A stretch of 64,000 nt of DNA from Pseudisothecium myosuroides. Its lineage: Eukaryota; Streptophyta; Bryopsida; Hypnales; Lembophyllaceae. The stretch covers positions 49,677,288 to 49,741,287 of the forward strand of contig OX637288.1 in the NCBI GenBank assembly GCA_951799445.1, in the 5' to 3' direction. Each line of letters begins with the position of its first letter. The stretch's first letter is position 1. The notes under the pieces were generated by a model, which saw nothing but the letters and a program-made list of their open reading frames with translations, ran no database searches and was not told the DNA's origin. The position numbers and the translations under genes were made by a program. Positions 1-10,985 of this stretch are shown here, piece after piece.

Positions 1-1
1 G

Positions 2-1790
2 CAAGGGCTTATGACAAGCGAGCTACGAACTGAATTCTACCGTCTTTTAGGCCATCCAAGACCTGAAGACAATATAGATGGCTCCAAAATAGAAGCATGG
101 AAGGAATTTATGTGTGCTACATATGGAGGTAAAGAAAGCCCTAATTAAAGGTGTAATGCCAACTTTCATTTTGTCTCTATTCATTACATATTTTGAAAAT
201 CTCTATGATTATGTGGTTGATTTTCATTGTGTAACAGGAAGCAACTGGCAAAGTTGCATTCATGAAGATGGTGTAGTGGATCCCTATGGAGCAAAGGCTG
301 TTCATGGTGCAATTGGGAGGGTGCTTCACGGAGCACATTATGACCGCACTAAACCTATCTACATCACACTAGAACAGTTCGGCTTCTTCATGCATGTGGT
401 GAGTTCAATTCCTCTATTGCTTTTAATTCATTCATGCCTTATTACTACAAATCACAATTGAGTTCATTTTGAAGGAACATCCGGCATTGTGTTTCAAATT
501 TGCTCAGATCTTAACACCTTAAAAGCGTGGTTAAAATCCTTTTGATCACCTTACATCTTCTTTAGGCTCGGCTTTTAGGAGAGGTACGATTGTGAGTGAT
601 GATGTACATTGAGAGATAGTGGAGGACAAGTAGCTGTTCCAAAGTGAGGATTAACCTGGGGCTGCACTAGTTAATTTGAGTTAGTTTAAATTTGTAATGT
701 CTTTTGAAATTTTAAGTTTTTTTAAGTTTTAATTTAAGCCAAAATTGTTTTTATCTCACTAGAAAATTCTGTCCACTAGCAATTCACAATAAATTTGAAG
801 TTATCTTCAAAGCGACTTACCCCAGTGTTGCGATGATGTGTCAAAAATCCTTGTTAGAATTACAAGGATCGTCTTGAACTCAACAAATGTATGAAGTTTT
901 AAGTTTTAAGAATATACTAGAGTTTTTTTGATGAGCGTGGGACATATAATAGACTAGTTACCTTCATTACAGTCCGAGGGACTTTTGTTCGGAATGTGCA
1001 TCTGTCTCGACATACTTCCAGATGGATAGTGGCGGGTCAGTTTTGGCACACTGAGTTTCCAATTTTACTCTAGGTTTTTTGCTCGGTAGTGCGAATAGCA
1101 ATTCTTGGCTTTTCATTTTGGCCATGTGCTTGCTCACTAGAACTCTTATGTCAAGATTTTTCTCCTTCACTTGTAGCCTTTGCAGCTGGATCAAAACTTA
1201 GAGCAAACACTAAGTTCTTTTACAAGTGAGATCTATAGTGCAAAATTCAACTAAATAGATAGACTGTTCAAGGTTGAACAGTCGCTTTGTTTCACGTGGA
1301 GTTGATTGAGGATTGTAAGTGGCACTTGTAAGCATGAAGAGAGCCTTGATATTGCTGTTGTATATGGATGCGCAAATCCCTTTTGAGTTTGACAAGAATT
1401 TTGACAAGGTTTTGCCAATATTTTTATATCTATCCCTGACCCTCGTCATTTCCAGAAAGGCAGAGGTTTCTTTGTTTGACGGTAATGCATCCTATATTGT
1501 AAAAAGATAGGTCTTCAAGCTAATGCAAAATTGTACATGGATAGAATGCAAGGCTATCACCCTTGTTAGTATCGTGATTTGCTTCTGAGTTCATTATTTT
1601 GCATGAGTTGTTTTACTTGAAACTAATTTGTTTGATTGGGAGTGGTGTATGTACAGATGCAACTTGCAGCTTTGGAGAAGGACATGAAGTCTGGCCACCC
1701 GTCTATGCACTTCCGGCTCATGAAGCAACTGGAAGAGTTAGTTGTGGCCAAGATGATTAACATGCGCCAGTTAATCATTGTAGAAAAGCA
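2..1790 (+). CDS. Partial unidentified gene, three exons, cut by the left edge
   Basis: Three open segments join through canonical introns. Exon A (2-128) ends at a GTAAAG donor. Exon B (238-398) follows a TAACAG acceptor and ends at GTGAGT. Exon C (1657-1790) follows TGTACAG and ends at GTGAGT. Phases agree: exon A leaves one base completed by exon B, and B to C is phase 0. The translation is soluble and mixed in charge, with stretches such as GLMTSELRTEFYRLLGHP, VVDPYGAKAVHGAIGRVL and LEKDMKSGHPSMHFRLMKQL. I do not recognise the family. No membrane segment or signal peptide is seen. Further exons may lie in the 1.26 kb intron between B and C. No convincing downstream exon appears after 1790, where repeats begin, so the gene is either truncated here or continues beyond a long intron. 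The exon pattern is seen; function is unknown. Confidence 0.5.
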
Positions 1791-1930
1791 GTGAGTTAGT
1801 TTGAACATTACATGTACATTTGGCCATGATTTGTTGTGATTCATTGTTTAAATAAAAAATGGTCCCTTCTTTATACTTTTATTTCATTGGCCCCATGAGA
1901 ATCTTTTTTGCAAAGGTCTTTCATGACCTT

Positions 1931-2275
1931 TGCTATTTCAATGATTTTTTTTGGATACAATTGAATTGATATTGATTTTGTATTGAAAATTTATCAAATT
2001 AAGTGCATGTTTAGTATTGTTTCAAACTCCCATTCATAGAGTACTTTTATGGTACTAAATCAATGGGTGATTGAGTTAGTGTTGATTCAATCGTCAAGTG
2101 AGTGCTATTTCAATGCTTTCTTGGATACAATTGAATTGATACTAAGTTTGTACTGAAATTTTACCAAATTAAGTGCATATCTAATATTGTTTCAAACCCC
2201 AATTTATAGAGTGTTTTTTTAATACTAAATCAATGGGTGATTGCGTTAGTGTTGATTCAATCGTCGATTGAGTTA
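1931..2275. repeat. Two-copy tandem repeat, about 172 bp
   Basis: The sequence from 1931 (TGCTATTTCAATG) recurs from 2103 at a period of about 172 bases. Both copies share the segments TTGGATACAATTGAATTGAT and ACTAAATCAATGGGTGATTG. The copies differ by scattered substitutions and small indels, so the duplication is not recent. No coding potential is seen. Confidence 0.8.
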
Positions 2276-3166
2276 GTACTAAAAAAGCACACACCCATAA
2301 TTGTTATGAAATAGTACTAAAAAATTGGCATTTTAGTATTGAATTTGAGACTTTGAGAGTTTGAGATGAAGGTTTAAAAGACCATAGTTGAATTCGCTTA
2401 TTAATGCTACATTGCAATCATGGCGGAAATGTTAATAGGAGAGAAGTTGGCAATTCTAATAGGGAAGAAAAAATTGAAGACAAAACCTCTTACACCTCCA
2501 CCCCAAGGTTTAAAAAAAATTGAACATCAAATTTAAATATAGGTTATTTAAAATGTTATTTAAACTTAACATTTTGAAATGCATTTTAATAGTAGGAATG
2601 AAAAGAACTTTTTTTAAATGAAATATGAATGATAATTTGTTTTTATACAACGGTGATAATTAATTTAAATCATATTGTTACCATCCCGCTATTTGGTGTA
2701 TTGAATGGACTACAATTTACAAGAGTTGTTGAATCAAAGTACTTAATTTTTTATTTAATTTATTATAGTGCCTAAAGAACATGTTTTTGGAGTGGTATCA
2801 TTGTACATCTCCGACAATACTTGTAAAAAGATGAATATTGAAAAAAAATAGACACCGAAAACAATGTACATTTCAAAGTTGATACTAATGCCATCAAAGA
2901 AGATACAAAATAATTGGAAGTTACATCTAATTTTTATCTTGTGAAAGATTCAATGGTAATTTCTAATCATTTAAATAGTTGTATATTTTTCAATTAAAAA
3001 AAAATTATATATTATGTTATGCACTTATTACTGATATAACGTTTTATATTATTCAAAGACATTCAACTATAGAACTTAACTAAAATATATTTGATTTGAT
3101 ATTAGTTGTTAATCAATATGAAAGAATGACTATCCTATTTTAAATGGATTTTGAATTTATTTGTAG

Positions 3167-3826
3167 AATTTTCATGAGGATTATTTTCTTCTTCAATATA
3201 TTATTGACGATCAATATGTGTGCAATCACAACTTTGAACTTGTTGTAATGGAAGTTCGAGAAGCTATTCAAAAGGTTTAGAAATTTAGTGAAATAAATAC
3301 TTCCTCTATCTCAAAACAATCTTCCGGTTGGACTATATGTTTGGGAATTTTTTTGTTGAAAATAACATTACTTATTTCAACCCATTTTGAGCTATAAGTA
3401 GAGTTCAACGCACTCTTATTGTCCTAAAACTTTGAGTTTTGTAGGCCTTTCCAAAGTGTAGTATTAAACTTTTTTGCAATAAAATTAAGGGAAACCAGAA
3501 GATCATTTTAGGACAAGGAGGGAGTATAAGATTTTATTAATATAAGTATATTTATTCAATAATTAAATATATTATTCTACAAAGAAAAGAATATTGATTA
3601 TTGCTATGAATTTAGAGTTCTTGAAAGAAATGTTTTGGATGAGATACGATAGCAAGTGGAGTTAGTGAACAATGTCATTGTGCTGAATGATATTGAAGAT
3701 GGGATTGCATGTCCTACCCGATTGGTGGAGAATGATGGTGAGGACATTGCAAAAAATGCATCTGCTCCTATTTATATTCTGTTGGTTTACGGTGACTGTG
3801 CTGCACACAATAGTCTTTTAGTGTAA
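3167..3826 (+). pseudogene. Coding-like fragments of an unidentified gene
   Basis: Two open segments sit in otherwise stop-rich DNA. The first (3167-3274) follows a TTTATTTGTAG acceptor, is exactly 36 codons and ends at a GT. It reads NFHEDYFLLQYIIDDQYV and then VVMEVREAIQK. The second (3653-3826) follows an AG and runs 58 codons to a TAA, with LVNNVIVLNDIEDGIACPT and APIYILLVYG. A Stowaway-like element (3300-3524) lies between them. I do not recognise the family. The fragments could be remnants of a gene captured by, or broken by, transposons. A chance origin is possible for either alone, but length and composition favour former coding sequence. Confidence 0.3.
3300..3524. mobile_element. 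Stowaway-like MITE, 225 bp
   Basis: The element is flanked by TA on both sides (3298-3299 and 3525-3526). Its imperfect terminal inverted repeats begin CTTCCTCTATCTCAAAACAA on the left and, read inward from the right, CTCCCTCCTTGTCCTAAAAT. This TIR type and the TA target match the plant Stowaway (Tc1/mariner) group. It is longer and more diverged than the two 81-bp relatives at 41.8 and 43.0 kb. No transposase is encoded. Confidence 0.65.
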
Positions 3827-3898
3827 TTCTAATCATCAAAACACTTCTCGTGTTTTGTATAATACGTTTCATGCAATATAAGGAAATGAAAATCATTT

Positions 3899-5280
3899 CT
3901 GGCCAATTATAGTGTGCCACGTGTGCAAAGTTTATTCTCTAACTACCCTACTATTGCATTTGTGCATGATTTTACACTATCACTATCCATTGAGAATTGT
4001 CGAGCAACCTATTCCCTCCCCCTCCAAAAGTGAAAAATCAACAGCCGTCGGATGAGATTAAAAAAACCTGAAACTACCCTCCGTGCAATGTGATTTAAAA
4101 AAATAACAATCGTGCAATTTGAAAAGAAAACAATAACCACTTCCAAAAATCAATAGCCTTGCGATTCAAAAAGAAAACTATCTCCTGAGAATTGGATGGC
4201 AACCTTTTCCTTCCTCCCTCCACCAAGTGAAAAATCAATAGCCGTCGGATGAGATTAAAAAAATCTGAAACCACCCTCCGCTACCGTGCATTGTGAATAC
4301 ATAAATAAAAAATTGCAGTTAAAGTCGTTAGCCATCCAGAGTTGTTGAAGTGTAGAAATGAAGAGTTGAAGTGATTTTAGGGTTCTCACTTTCCTTTAAT
4401 GGATTCAAATTTATGGAGAGAGGTTTGGGTCTTGCTTGCAAGTGCAATTGTATTTGGATGCCGGTCTCTAGTAATTTTGTGTCAATTCTCATGGTTGCCA
4501 CATTGGTGTGAGATTGATATTGTCATGGTGCGCACGAATTATTTCAAGTATTCTTTAGCTTCACTGTCCTTGCTTGAATTATATATTACAATTGATTTTT
4601 AAAAATGTAATTGGTTGTAGAAGAATAAATGAATCTAAATTTATTGAAGGATTTTTATTCAATTATTGTATATTAAATATTTTGAAGAATAAATTCAAAT
4701 TAGTTCGTTTTAGACAATGAATTCAAATTAATTCATTTTAGAAAATGAACTTAAAGTATTTCATTTGAGAGAATGAATTTCAAATTAATTCATTTCAAAG
4801 AATGAATTCAATTTAGAGAATGAATTCAAATGAATTCATTTGAGAGAATGAATTCAAATTAATTTAGTTCAGAGAATGAATTCAAAGTAATTCTTTTCAA
4901 ATAGTGAATTCAAAGTAATTTAGTTCAAAGAATGAATTCAAATTAATTCATTTGAGAAAATTTTAGCAACACGAGGAGACAAAGAAAGAGAAGGAGACAT
5001 GAAATTGAAGAAAAAAATGTTGAAGAGATTAGGGTTTAGGATTGAATGTAAAAGTTTTATATGAAATGGGAAAATGAGAAATTGAATTTTTTAATGTAAT
5101 TTAGGGTTTGATGCGCAAAAAAGCATTGAGGAGGAAGGAAGTGAATTAGGAGAGTGAGTGTTTCAATGTAGGGAATTGGAAATGATTTTTGTTCAATGGC
5201 TACATGCCATGTGTACAAAAATTATTCATTGACTACCCTACTAATAGGCTTGTACATGGTTTTATACTATCACCTCAAAA
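3899..5280. repeat. Direct repeats in an AT-rich block
   Basis: A segment near 3900-3980 (GTGTGCAAAG, CTACCCTACTA, TTTACACTATCAC) recurs diverged near 5190-5275. Inside, a 54-bp unit at 4030-4083 recurs at 4227-4280; both contain GCCGTCGGATGAGATTAAAA. The outer pair may mark the ends of a decayed transposon, but I see no transposase or clean target duplication. Confidence 0.5.
4681..4962. repeat. Degenerate tandem array built on GAATGAATTCAAATTAATTC
   Basis: About nine imperfect units of roughly 25-35 bases repeat the core AGAATGAATTCAAAT followed by TAATTCATTT. EcoRI-like GAATTC cores are spaced irregularly. The array is low complexity and non-coding. Confidence 0.7.
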
Positions 5281-5815
5281 GAGGCAGTGACTGACTTCGC
5301 TTGTCTCCAACCTTATAAAGCTAACAATAGATTTAGAATAATTTAGAATTCAGACCTCAATTTCGTCTCTATTTGAGTTTTTATTCATCTAAGTGTTTGG
5401 CTTGTAGTATATAAAGTTCTTTGTAGACCTATCTATACCTATATGTCGTATTTCCTAGAACTAAGGCAGTTTGCCATAATTTTGAAGGTTGTATTTAATG
5501 TAGCTTGAGGGCTATTACACAAATTTGTGTAATAGCCCTCAAGTTGTTGCTTGTGTTTAGGCAGACTACCTCTTTTGAAATGTTAGTTAGTAATAGTGAC
5601 AAACCATGTCAAAAACAATAAAAAAAACATACACAATTTACAAAAAGGTATACGTGTAAATTTTCCATTGATTGTAAAAATTTTACACAAACTTTCAAAA
5701 GGGTACACTATCTATTTTCAGTCTATTGAATCATTTTCCATTCAATCCTAAACCCTAATCTTTTCAACAACCTTGTCTTCAAACTCATGTCTCCTTCTCT
5801 TTCTTTGTCCTCCTC
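4973..5815. repeat. Inverted-repeat pair enclosing a perfect palindrome
   Basis: The left arm (4973-5048) and right arm (5739-5815) are inverted copies. Both contain GACAAAGAAAGAGAAGGAGA and GATTAGGGTTTAGGATTGAA in opposite orientation. The arms are roughly 80-90 percent alike by eye. A shorter inverted pair around 5274-5286 (CAAAAGAGGCAGT) and 5567-5580 lies inside. The arrangement suggests nested copies of one TIR-bearing element. Confidence 0.6.
5504..5543. repeat. Perfect 40-bp palindrome
   Basis: The 20-base arm CTTGAGGGCTATTACACAAA is followed immediately by its exact reverse complement, with no spacer. It would form a cruciform or, if transcribed, a tight hairpin with no true loop. 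Confidence 0.9.
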
Positions 5816-6778
5816 AACCTCTTTCCTACAACATTTGAAAAATAATAATTATACAACTATCATAAAAATTCAGCATTCAGATTTCAAACACACTCTAATA
5901 CTGAACAAGTTTACTGCATATACTTCGAATTTGCGAGCATGTCATTCAATTACAAAATCACAAAATCACAACATTACAAAATAAAAATCAAAAAATCAAA
6001 ATGACATAATCACATAATCACAAAATATGTTCCAACACCCAGTCTAGGAAAAGCATATAAAATTATAAATTATAAAGAAAGAAAAAATTCAATACAAATT
6101 TTGTATTTGATGGAGATTCAAAGAAGGCTGGAAATCAGAAACATACCTTTGAGATCTTACAGGAGGTGAAAAATGGCTTGAATTCACTTTTAGTTGTTTC
6201 TTGCACAACATTAAAAGAATTGATTGAAGTAGTTTTAAAACATCATTGAGAATACTGAACACTACCAACAACAAAAAACTCTAATCATGAACATGAAGCA
6301 ATACATATGTGTCTTTTGAGATACTATGCATTAAGCATCTTTTGAGGTATATATAATTGTGTAATTAGTATCCGTATTTCATATGGATACATATATATTC
6401 TACATACCATATGTATTCCATATTCCGTATTATATTTTGTATCCCAAAGTGCCAATAGCCAAGATCATCTCTCACAATGGCAATCAACAACAACAATGTT
6501 TACTTTTTTAATTGGAGAGGGGGAAGGAATTTTTAGATCAATGGCTCTGGATTTTTTTCAAAAACAGGGAAGGGAATTGGAAGAACAAGACCTACTTGCA
6601 TCTTTTCAAAAGATAGGTCAAAGAAGGTGTTCTAATTTCAATTGCTAGGAATTAATTGGAGAAAATGAATTCATAGACTTATACTATTCAAGTACATCCA
6701 ATATGTCAAAAGTGAGCATTGTATTGTCATCTGTAGTGCTACTAAATTTTTGTAAACATTTTTAACGTTCAAATTTAA

Positions 6779-7030
6779 CCCCTAAGGTTCCTTGACTATG
6801 TTTTAACCAAAAACGATCCAAAATTGCCATTTCTAGTACAAGTACCAAATTTTAGAAAAAAAAACATTTTTGGAGACAAGTAACCATAGGATCTTATAGT
6901 ATGGTAGTTTTAGAATATGTGGAAAAGATTTCAAAATTTTCCACCATGTGGATTGCAAGACATTAGCGTTTGAATTAGCAAAAATCTTTTTTTGAGCCCT
7001 ACAAAAAACAGGGCAGTTGTACTTCACAAG
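6779..7030 (-). mobile_element. Fragment of the TTAA-bounded family, reverse orientation
   Basis: TTAA at 6775-6778 is followed by CCCCTAAGGTTCCTTGAC. The next 200 bases align with the reverse complement of the right end of the 62.6-63.5 kb element, sharing CAAAATTGCCAT, GATCTTATA and GTGGAAAA. The other end of this copy is not identifiable, so it is decayed or truncated. Confidence 0.55.
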
Positions 7031-7940
7031 CTCACTTTTGTATGGAAATATGTCCAAAATGGTGGTGCTTCTTAGAATTCTTTTTCCTAAACAAGTTGCC
7101 TACATGCTTAAAAAATTTCAAATCATTTGGAATTATACAACATATAGGCAAAAATAATAAGTAGAAAGAAGTAGAGAATGATTCAAAATACAACATTGTT
7201 AAGAAGTTAATTATGGAATTGAAAAATGTCAATCCCAATGATTGCATTGTTGTTATAAACATCCTATGATTTTATTTTTTTCAAAAAAAATTGAAAACTA
7301 AGTGAAACAGACGACCTCAAAGCTTAGTTTAGATAGAGAGTCCATAACTACTGGCAAACTAAAACTCCTCATAAACCTTTCATTCATTGATAAAAATGGA
7401 ATGATTCAAAGCTTTCCATGTATATATAAATCTAGAAAATCAATTTCAAATTTTTGTTTTAGAAAAAAGTGATTTTTTTAGATTTGCCTAGACTGGCCGA
7501 GTTGACAAACAAACAACATATTAGGCATAATTTTTGACTCATATGTTAAACAAACAATATATTAGGCCAAATTTTTTGTTATACGATACATATACTATAG
7601 GTACTTATAACACTATCTATAAGGTATCTTATGTTATAGGATACCTTCAATGGTTATAAGGTACTACTTGCACCTTTCAAAGATAGCTATATTTACAAGA
7701 AAACCTTCTAAAATAAGCTCTAGGTTCACCAAACCTAAGCTCTAGGCTCTAAACTCCACATCCCACTCATATGGTAGCATTTCCATGTTAGAAACTAGAT
7801 CATGGCAAAATAGGTCAACTAACGGAGAAATAGTTGCCAATAATAATGCCAAAGAAAAATCATGTCATGAAGAATAAACACAAAGGACATGTAATCCAAT
7901 TGTATCTAAAGATCAACAATTCTCTACCAAATGTTTTCGT

Positions 7941-8205
7941 ATCAATACCTTAAATGAGGTAGTTTGTTATATTTATTTTGTTTGTTTTGTTACATTGAGA
8001 TCTTTGGAACCATGTGTCCCCTAATTGCATTCTCGGTGCCGTCAGAAAGCTCTCTACCAGGAGGCATACACAGGCTTTGTTTCACAAGGTTCCAACTCAC
8101 AACAGAGAAGATAATCAATTTCAAAGTTTCTAAAATAATTAATAAATCACTCTTATTTTTATTTTATTATACTGTGACAAAGGCACAGGGCACACTAATC
8201 CTTTC
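7941..8205 (-). repeat. Single reverse-oriented unit of the 35.8-37.3 kb repeat family
   Basis: Read on the minus strand, this segment contains the same ordered blocks as the array at 35.8-37.3 kb: a sequence like CACAAAGCCTGTG, a GGTACC-like accession, a block like GAGATCTCAA-GTAACAAAACAAAC, and AAGGTATTGA. It is a dispersed solitary copy. The open frames across it are by-products. Confidence 0.6.
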
Positions 8206-8209
8206 TTAA

Positions 8210-9580
8210 GTACGGCTTGTAAATGCAAAAAATAGAAATAATTTTGAATAATTTTTTATTTCTCCATACAAGAAATCTTTTTGAAAAAAATGGCATCTGT
8301 TTTTACCACAATTTAAGACCAAACCTGCACTACAGGTATCGTACTATGATCTTAAGAAAATCCTCCTATGAACAAAACTACAAAACTACAGCAAAATCAA
8401 CCACAATTGCTAGACCCTTGCCAATCACAGCTTCTCCGCACTACTCGACTTCACTTGCGCGCTACATCATTCAACTTGCCCCCACTTGTCAATCATTACT
8501 TGCCACCATAGTGAAACTTGCATGCATTGAGACTGGCAAAACCTCTAAGCGTCACTACCCTCACACGACAGTAGTGAACTCTCTGAGAAGAGCCAGAGGC
8601 TATGAGCACAGTCTGCAACACCTACATGGTTCATGTCGTGGACACAATTACAGAATGCACACGAATGTCACGTAGCAGACCTTCCCCTGATATACGTTTA
8701 TAAGATCAACTACAGCACCATAAAATCTTCCAAAACACACTAAATGCAAAGCCCGGATGTAAGCCGTTCTACAACAGCTCGCTCTCGATGACAATGCAAG
8801 CCCACTTTTGACATTCAACATAGCCCCCCCACAAACCCCAATACTTGATGTATGACCGCTTAGACAAGTCACAATCCCTCAAAAAATCCAAACCCTAATT
8901 TCTGAAAACCTTGGATCAAATTGGAAGATACGAACTGTAGGTCTAGAAACAGTCCACCAAAACGAAAACAAATTCTCTATTCCAGCGGAGAGTTTATCCC
9001 GATTACTGATCTCCATGGCAAAAGACAGCACCACCAAAAGTTCTGCAGATCAATTGGAGTAAAGATGAACCGACAAACGAACAATGCATTCGGGGGCAAC
9101 AAGCACTAAGATCTTAGCGTCCAGAGTTCCTGAAGTAAGTCCGCAGTCAACCAGACACTAGGCATGAGCGAGTAAGCTCCACGACCGCTAACCCTAATGA
9201 CTGGACGGAGACACGGCGGAGGTTGCAACGTTACTAGGAGTGTGTGCAGTCCGTTTTAAGCAGTTCAGGAGACAATGCCAGTGCATAAGAGTGTGCTTCA
9301 ATCAAACGTCGCAGTATTCACTTCACGCTTGCGAATGATATACGGCGAGCAGTGATTTAGGGTTCCAAGGACAGTCGGTTCCGACTTCCAAGGGATTCAA
9401 CCTGAGAATCTTATCAATTGAGAGATTAAATGGTGCTCCCTGTCTAGATCACCTCGATGCTATCTACAGGCCGTGCTACCCTCACCTCTGCAGCCCCACT
9501 ATGAATTGGACACAGTGGATTTCACAGAGACACCTGAAAACAATCGGACACAGGCAGCAGTCAATCTGAGTGTTCTCCAC
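8210..9580 (-). other. Downstream flank of the RanBPM gene, no recognised gene
   Basis: The composition rises toward that of the genes, and on the minus strand the motif ATTAGGGTTTGG occurs near 8890-8905, with ATTAGGGTTAGCGG near 9187-9200. Such AGGGTTT boxes mark leaders and promoters elsewhere in this window. It may be a long 3' untranslated region of the RanBPM gene or the leader of a lost minus-strand gene. Open frames at 8223-8675 (plus) and 8648-8872 (minus) show no recognisable protein. Confidence 0.3.
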
Positions 9581-9581
9581 G

Positions 9582-10985
9582 TTACCAACCCCCGTCTTTG
9601 CCTCCCTGCAATATGCGATGCAATCGGAACACCTCACCTTGGCCCCCGTTCAAGAAACGCTTCTCGACATGGCAAGCAGTCAGCTGTCGGAGGAGCTTTT
9701 CCAAAGCAGATTGAGGAAGTTTACCGTTCTTACTCGCGACTGGAATGGAGGGATTGGTGCCCAACACAAAAGCATTCACTGCATCGGCCACCACCTCGCG
9801 CTGAGCAAACTGTAGAAGATAAGCAATCGGAGAATCTTGCGGTCGCTCGTACGCCAGTAATGCCAAACAATCGTGGAGCAGAAGGTCCTGATCTCGGCAC
9901 TTTCCGAAAAACGAGGCCAGCTTCTTGCGCGCGAGAGTCACCGCGTCCTCCACTTGCCCTGTCCTCACCAATTCGATGAATTTCTGGCAGTGCAGAAGAA
10001 ACGTGACGGTAGAGAACGGGTCCTCCTTCACCTGTGGATACCATTCCTGAAGGCTGGTGATTACGCGATCCACATTGCCCTCCCGGATCAACCGCCGCAA
10101 CAGATTCCGTTGCTCCAATGCGTACATGTCATCATTGTCGCACGACGCCATGGCGCCATTCGCTTCCTGCTTGGGAAGGAATTGGACGGAATCCACGCTT
10201 CCGTCTGCGTTTGCAGCCCCACACGCGGCATCGAATGCAGTCAGAGTATCATTGTACCCGTAGTGGAGCAGAAAGGCCCGCACAATGCTATGACTGGCCG
10301 CAGGAGGAAGCTGCAAATCCTCCACCGCACGTTGCCTGCGACCCCGCTCTTCTAACACCATCGTCTCCACATCGAACATGAACTTGCGCTGTCCGAAATT
10401 GACCTCCACTTTCTCGTTGGGGCTGTGCAGACCGATGGTCGGATACAGCAGCGCCTTCACATCCTTGTAGATGCCGGGCAGAATCTTGCCATTGCGCGTG
10501 AAGAAGATCTCCTGCGCGGCGTAATTGATGCCGGCGCCCACCGTGTCGCCCGTGGTAAAACCCTGCGCATAGGGCTCGCCCCGCCCCTGCCCATGGTACA
10601 GCTTGCCGTCGTCGCCGTGGTAGCCATAGCTGTTCACCTCCCACCCCGGCTGCCGCGAATTCTTAAAATACTCATCCGTGAACCCTATGGTGGTGCACCC
10701 CTTCTGCCCGCGGTCCTTGACCGTCATCTCGAAGTAGTAGAGCAGCCGCCGGCACGGCGCAGGCCGGTTCGCCTGAATGGCGCCCACGTCGTTGCCGTGG
10801 CGACTGTCGCCCGTGTAGCGCGCCGTCAGCTTGTCCGTGGACACCACCAGATACAAGCTGCAAGTATTCGTGTTCAAATGCGTCGGCTCCTCCTCCACGT
10901 CGTCCTCCTCGTCCGGGGCCGCCCGAAACATCACACTGGAACGACTCCGCGCCGGCTTCTCGAACGGACTCAACTTCCCCCTCAT
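9582..10985 (-). CDS. Intronless RanBPM/RanBP9-10-like protein (SPRY-LisH-CTLH-CRA)
   Basis: One open frame encodes 467 residues. The start is the first ATG after an in-frame TGA about 100 bases upstream. Residues about 81-205 form a SPRY/B30.2 domain (YYFEMTVKDRGQKGCTTIGF, GYHGDDGKLYHGQG, VGAGINYAAQEIFFTRNGK). About 231-263 is LisH (HSIVRAFLLHYGYNDTLTAF), 291-348 CTLH, and about 344-440 CRA. In the family these proteins are scaffold subunits of the GID/CTLH ubiquitin-ligase complex, nuclear and cytoplasmic. The length is essentially that of the Arabidopsis RanBPM-type protein. Plant homologues are usually multi-exon, so the absence of introns is notable and may mean a retrocopy. The frame is intact and the domains are complete, so it is probably functional. 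The complementary strand is also open by GC bias but encodes nothing recognisable. Confidence 0.92.
   Translation of the reverse strand: MRGKLSPFEKPARSRSSVMFRAAPDEEDDVEEEPTHLNTNTCSLYLVVSTDKLTARYTGDSRHGNDVGAIQANRPAPCRRLLYYFEMTVKDRGQKGCTTIGFTDEYFKNSRQPGWEVNSYGYHGDDGKLYHGQGRGEPYAQGFTTGDTVGAGINYAAQEIFFTRNGKILPGIYKDVKALLYPTIGLHSPNEKVEVNFGQRKFMFDVETMVLEERGRRQRAVEDLQLPPAASHSIVRAFLLHYGYNDTLTAFDAACGAANADGSVDSVQFLPKQEANGAMASCDNDDMYALEQRNLLRRLIREGNVDRVITSLQEWYPQVKEDPFSTVTFLLHCQKFIELVRTGQVEDAVTLARKKLASFFGKCRDQDLLLHDCLALLAYERPQDSPIAYLLQFAQREVVADAVNAFVLGTNPSIPVASKNGKLPQSALEKLLRQLTACHVEKRFLNGGQGEVFRLHRILQGGKDGGW

Noticed and set aside
967..1449. Two minus-strand frames inside the large intron of the left-edge gene
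   Set aside because: Basic, low-complexity translations without recognisable similarity or splice logic; left as intron sequence.
8223..8675. Plus-strand 150-codon frame
   Set aside because: Rich in Tyr, His and Thr with no domain; it lies in the flank of RanBPM and next to a repeat copy.
9473..9979. Plus-strand 168-codon frame over the RanBPM 3' end
   Set aside because: Shadow of the minus-strand coding sequence, with no recognisable domain.
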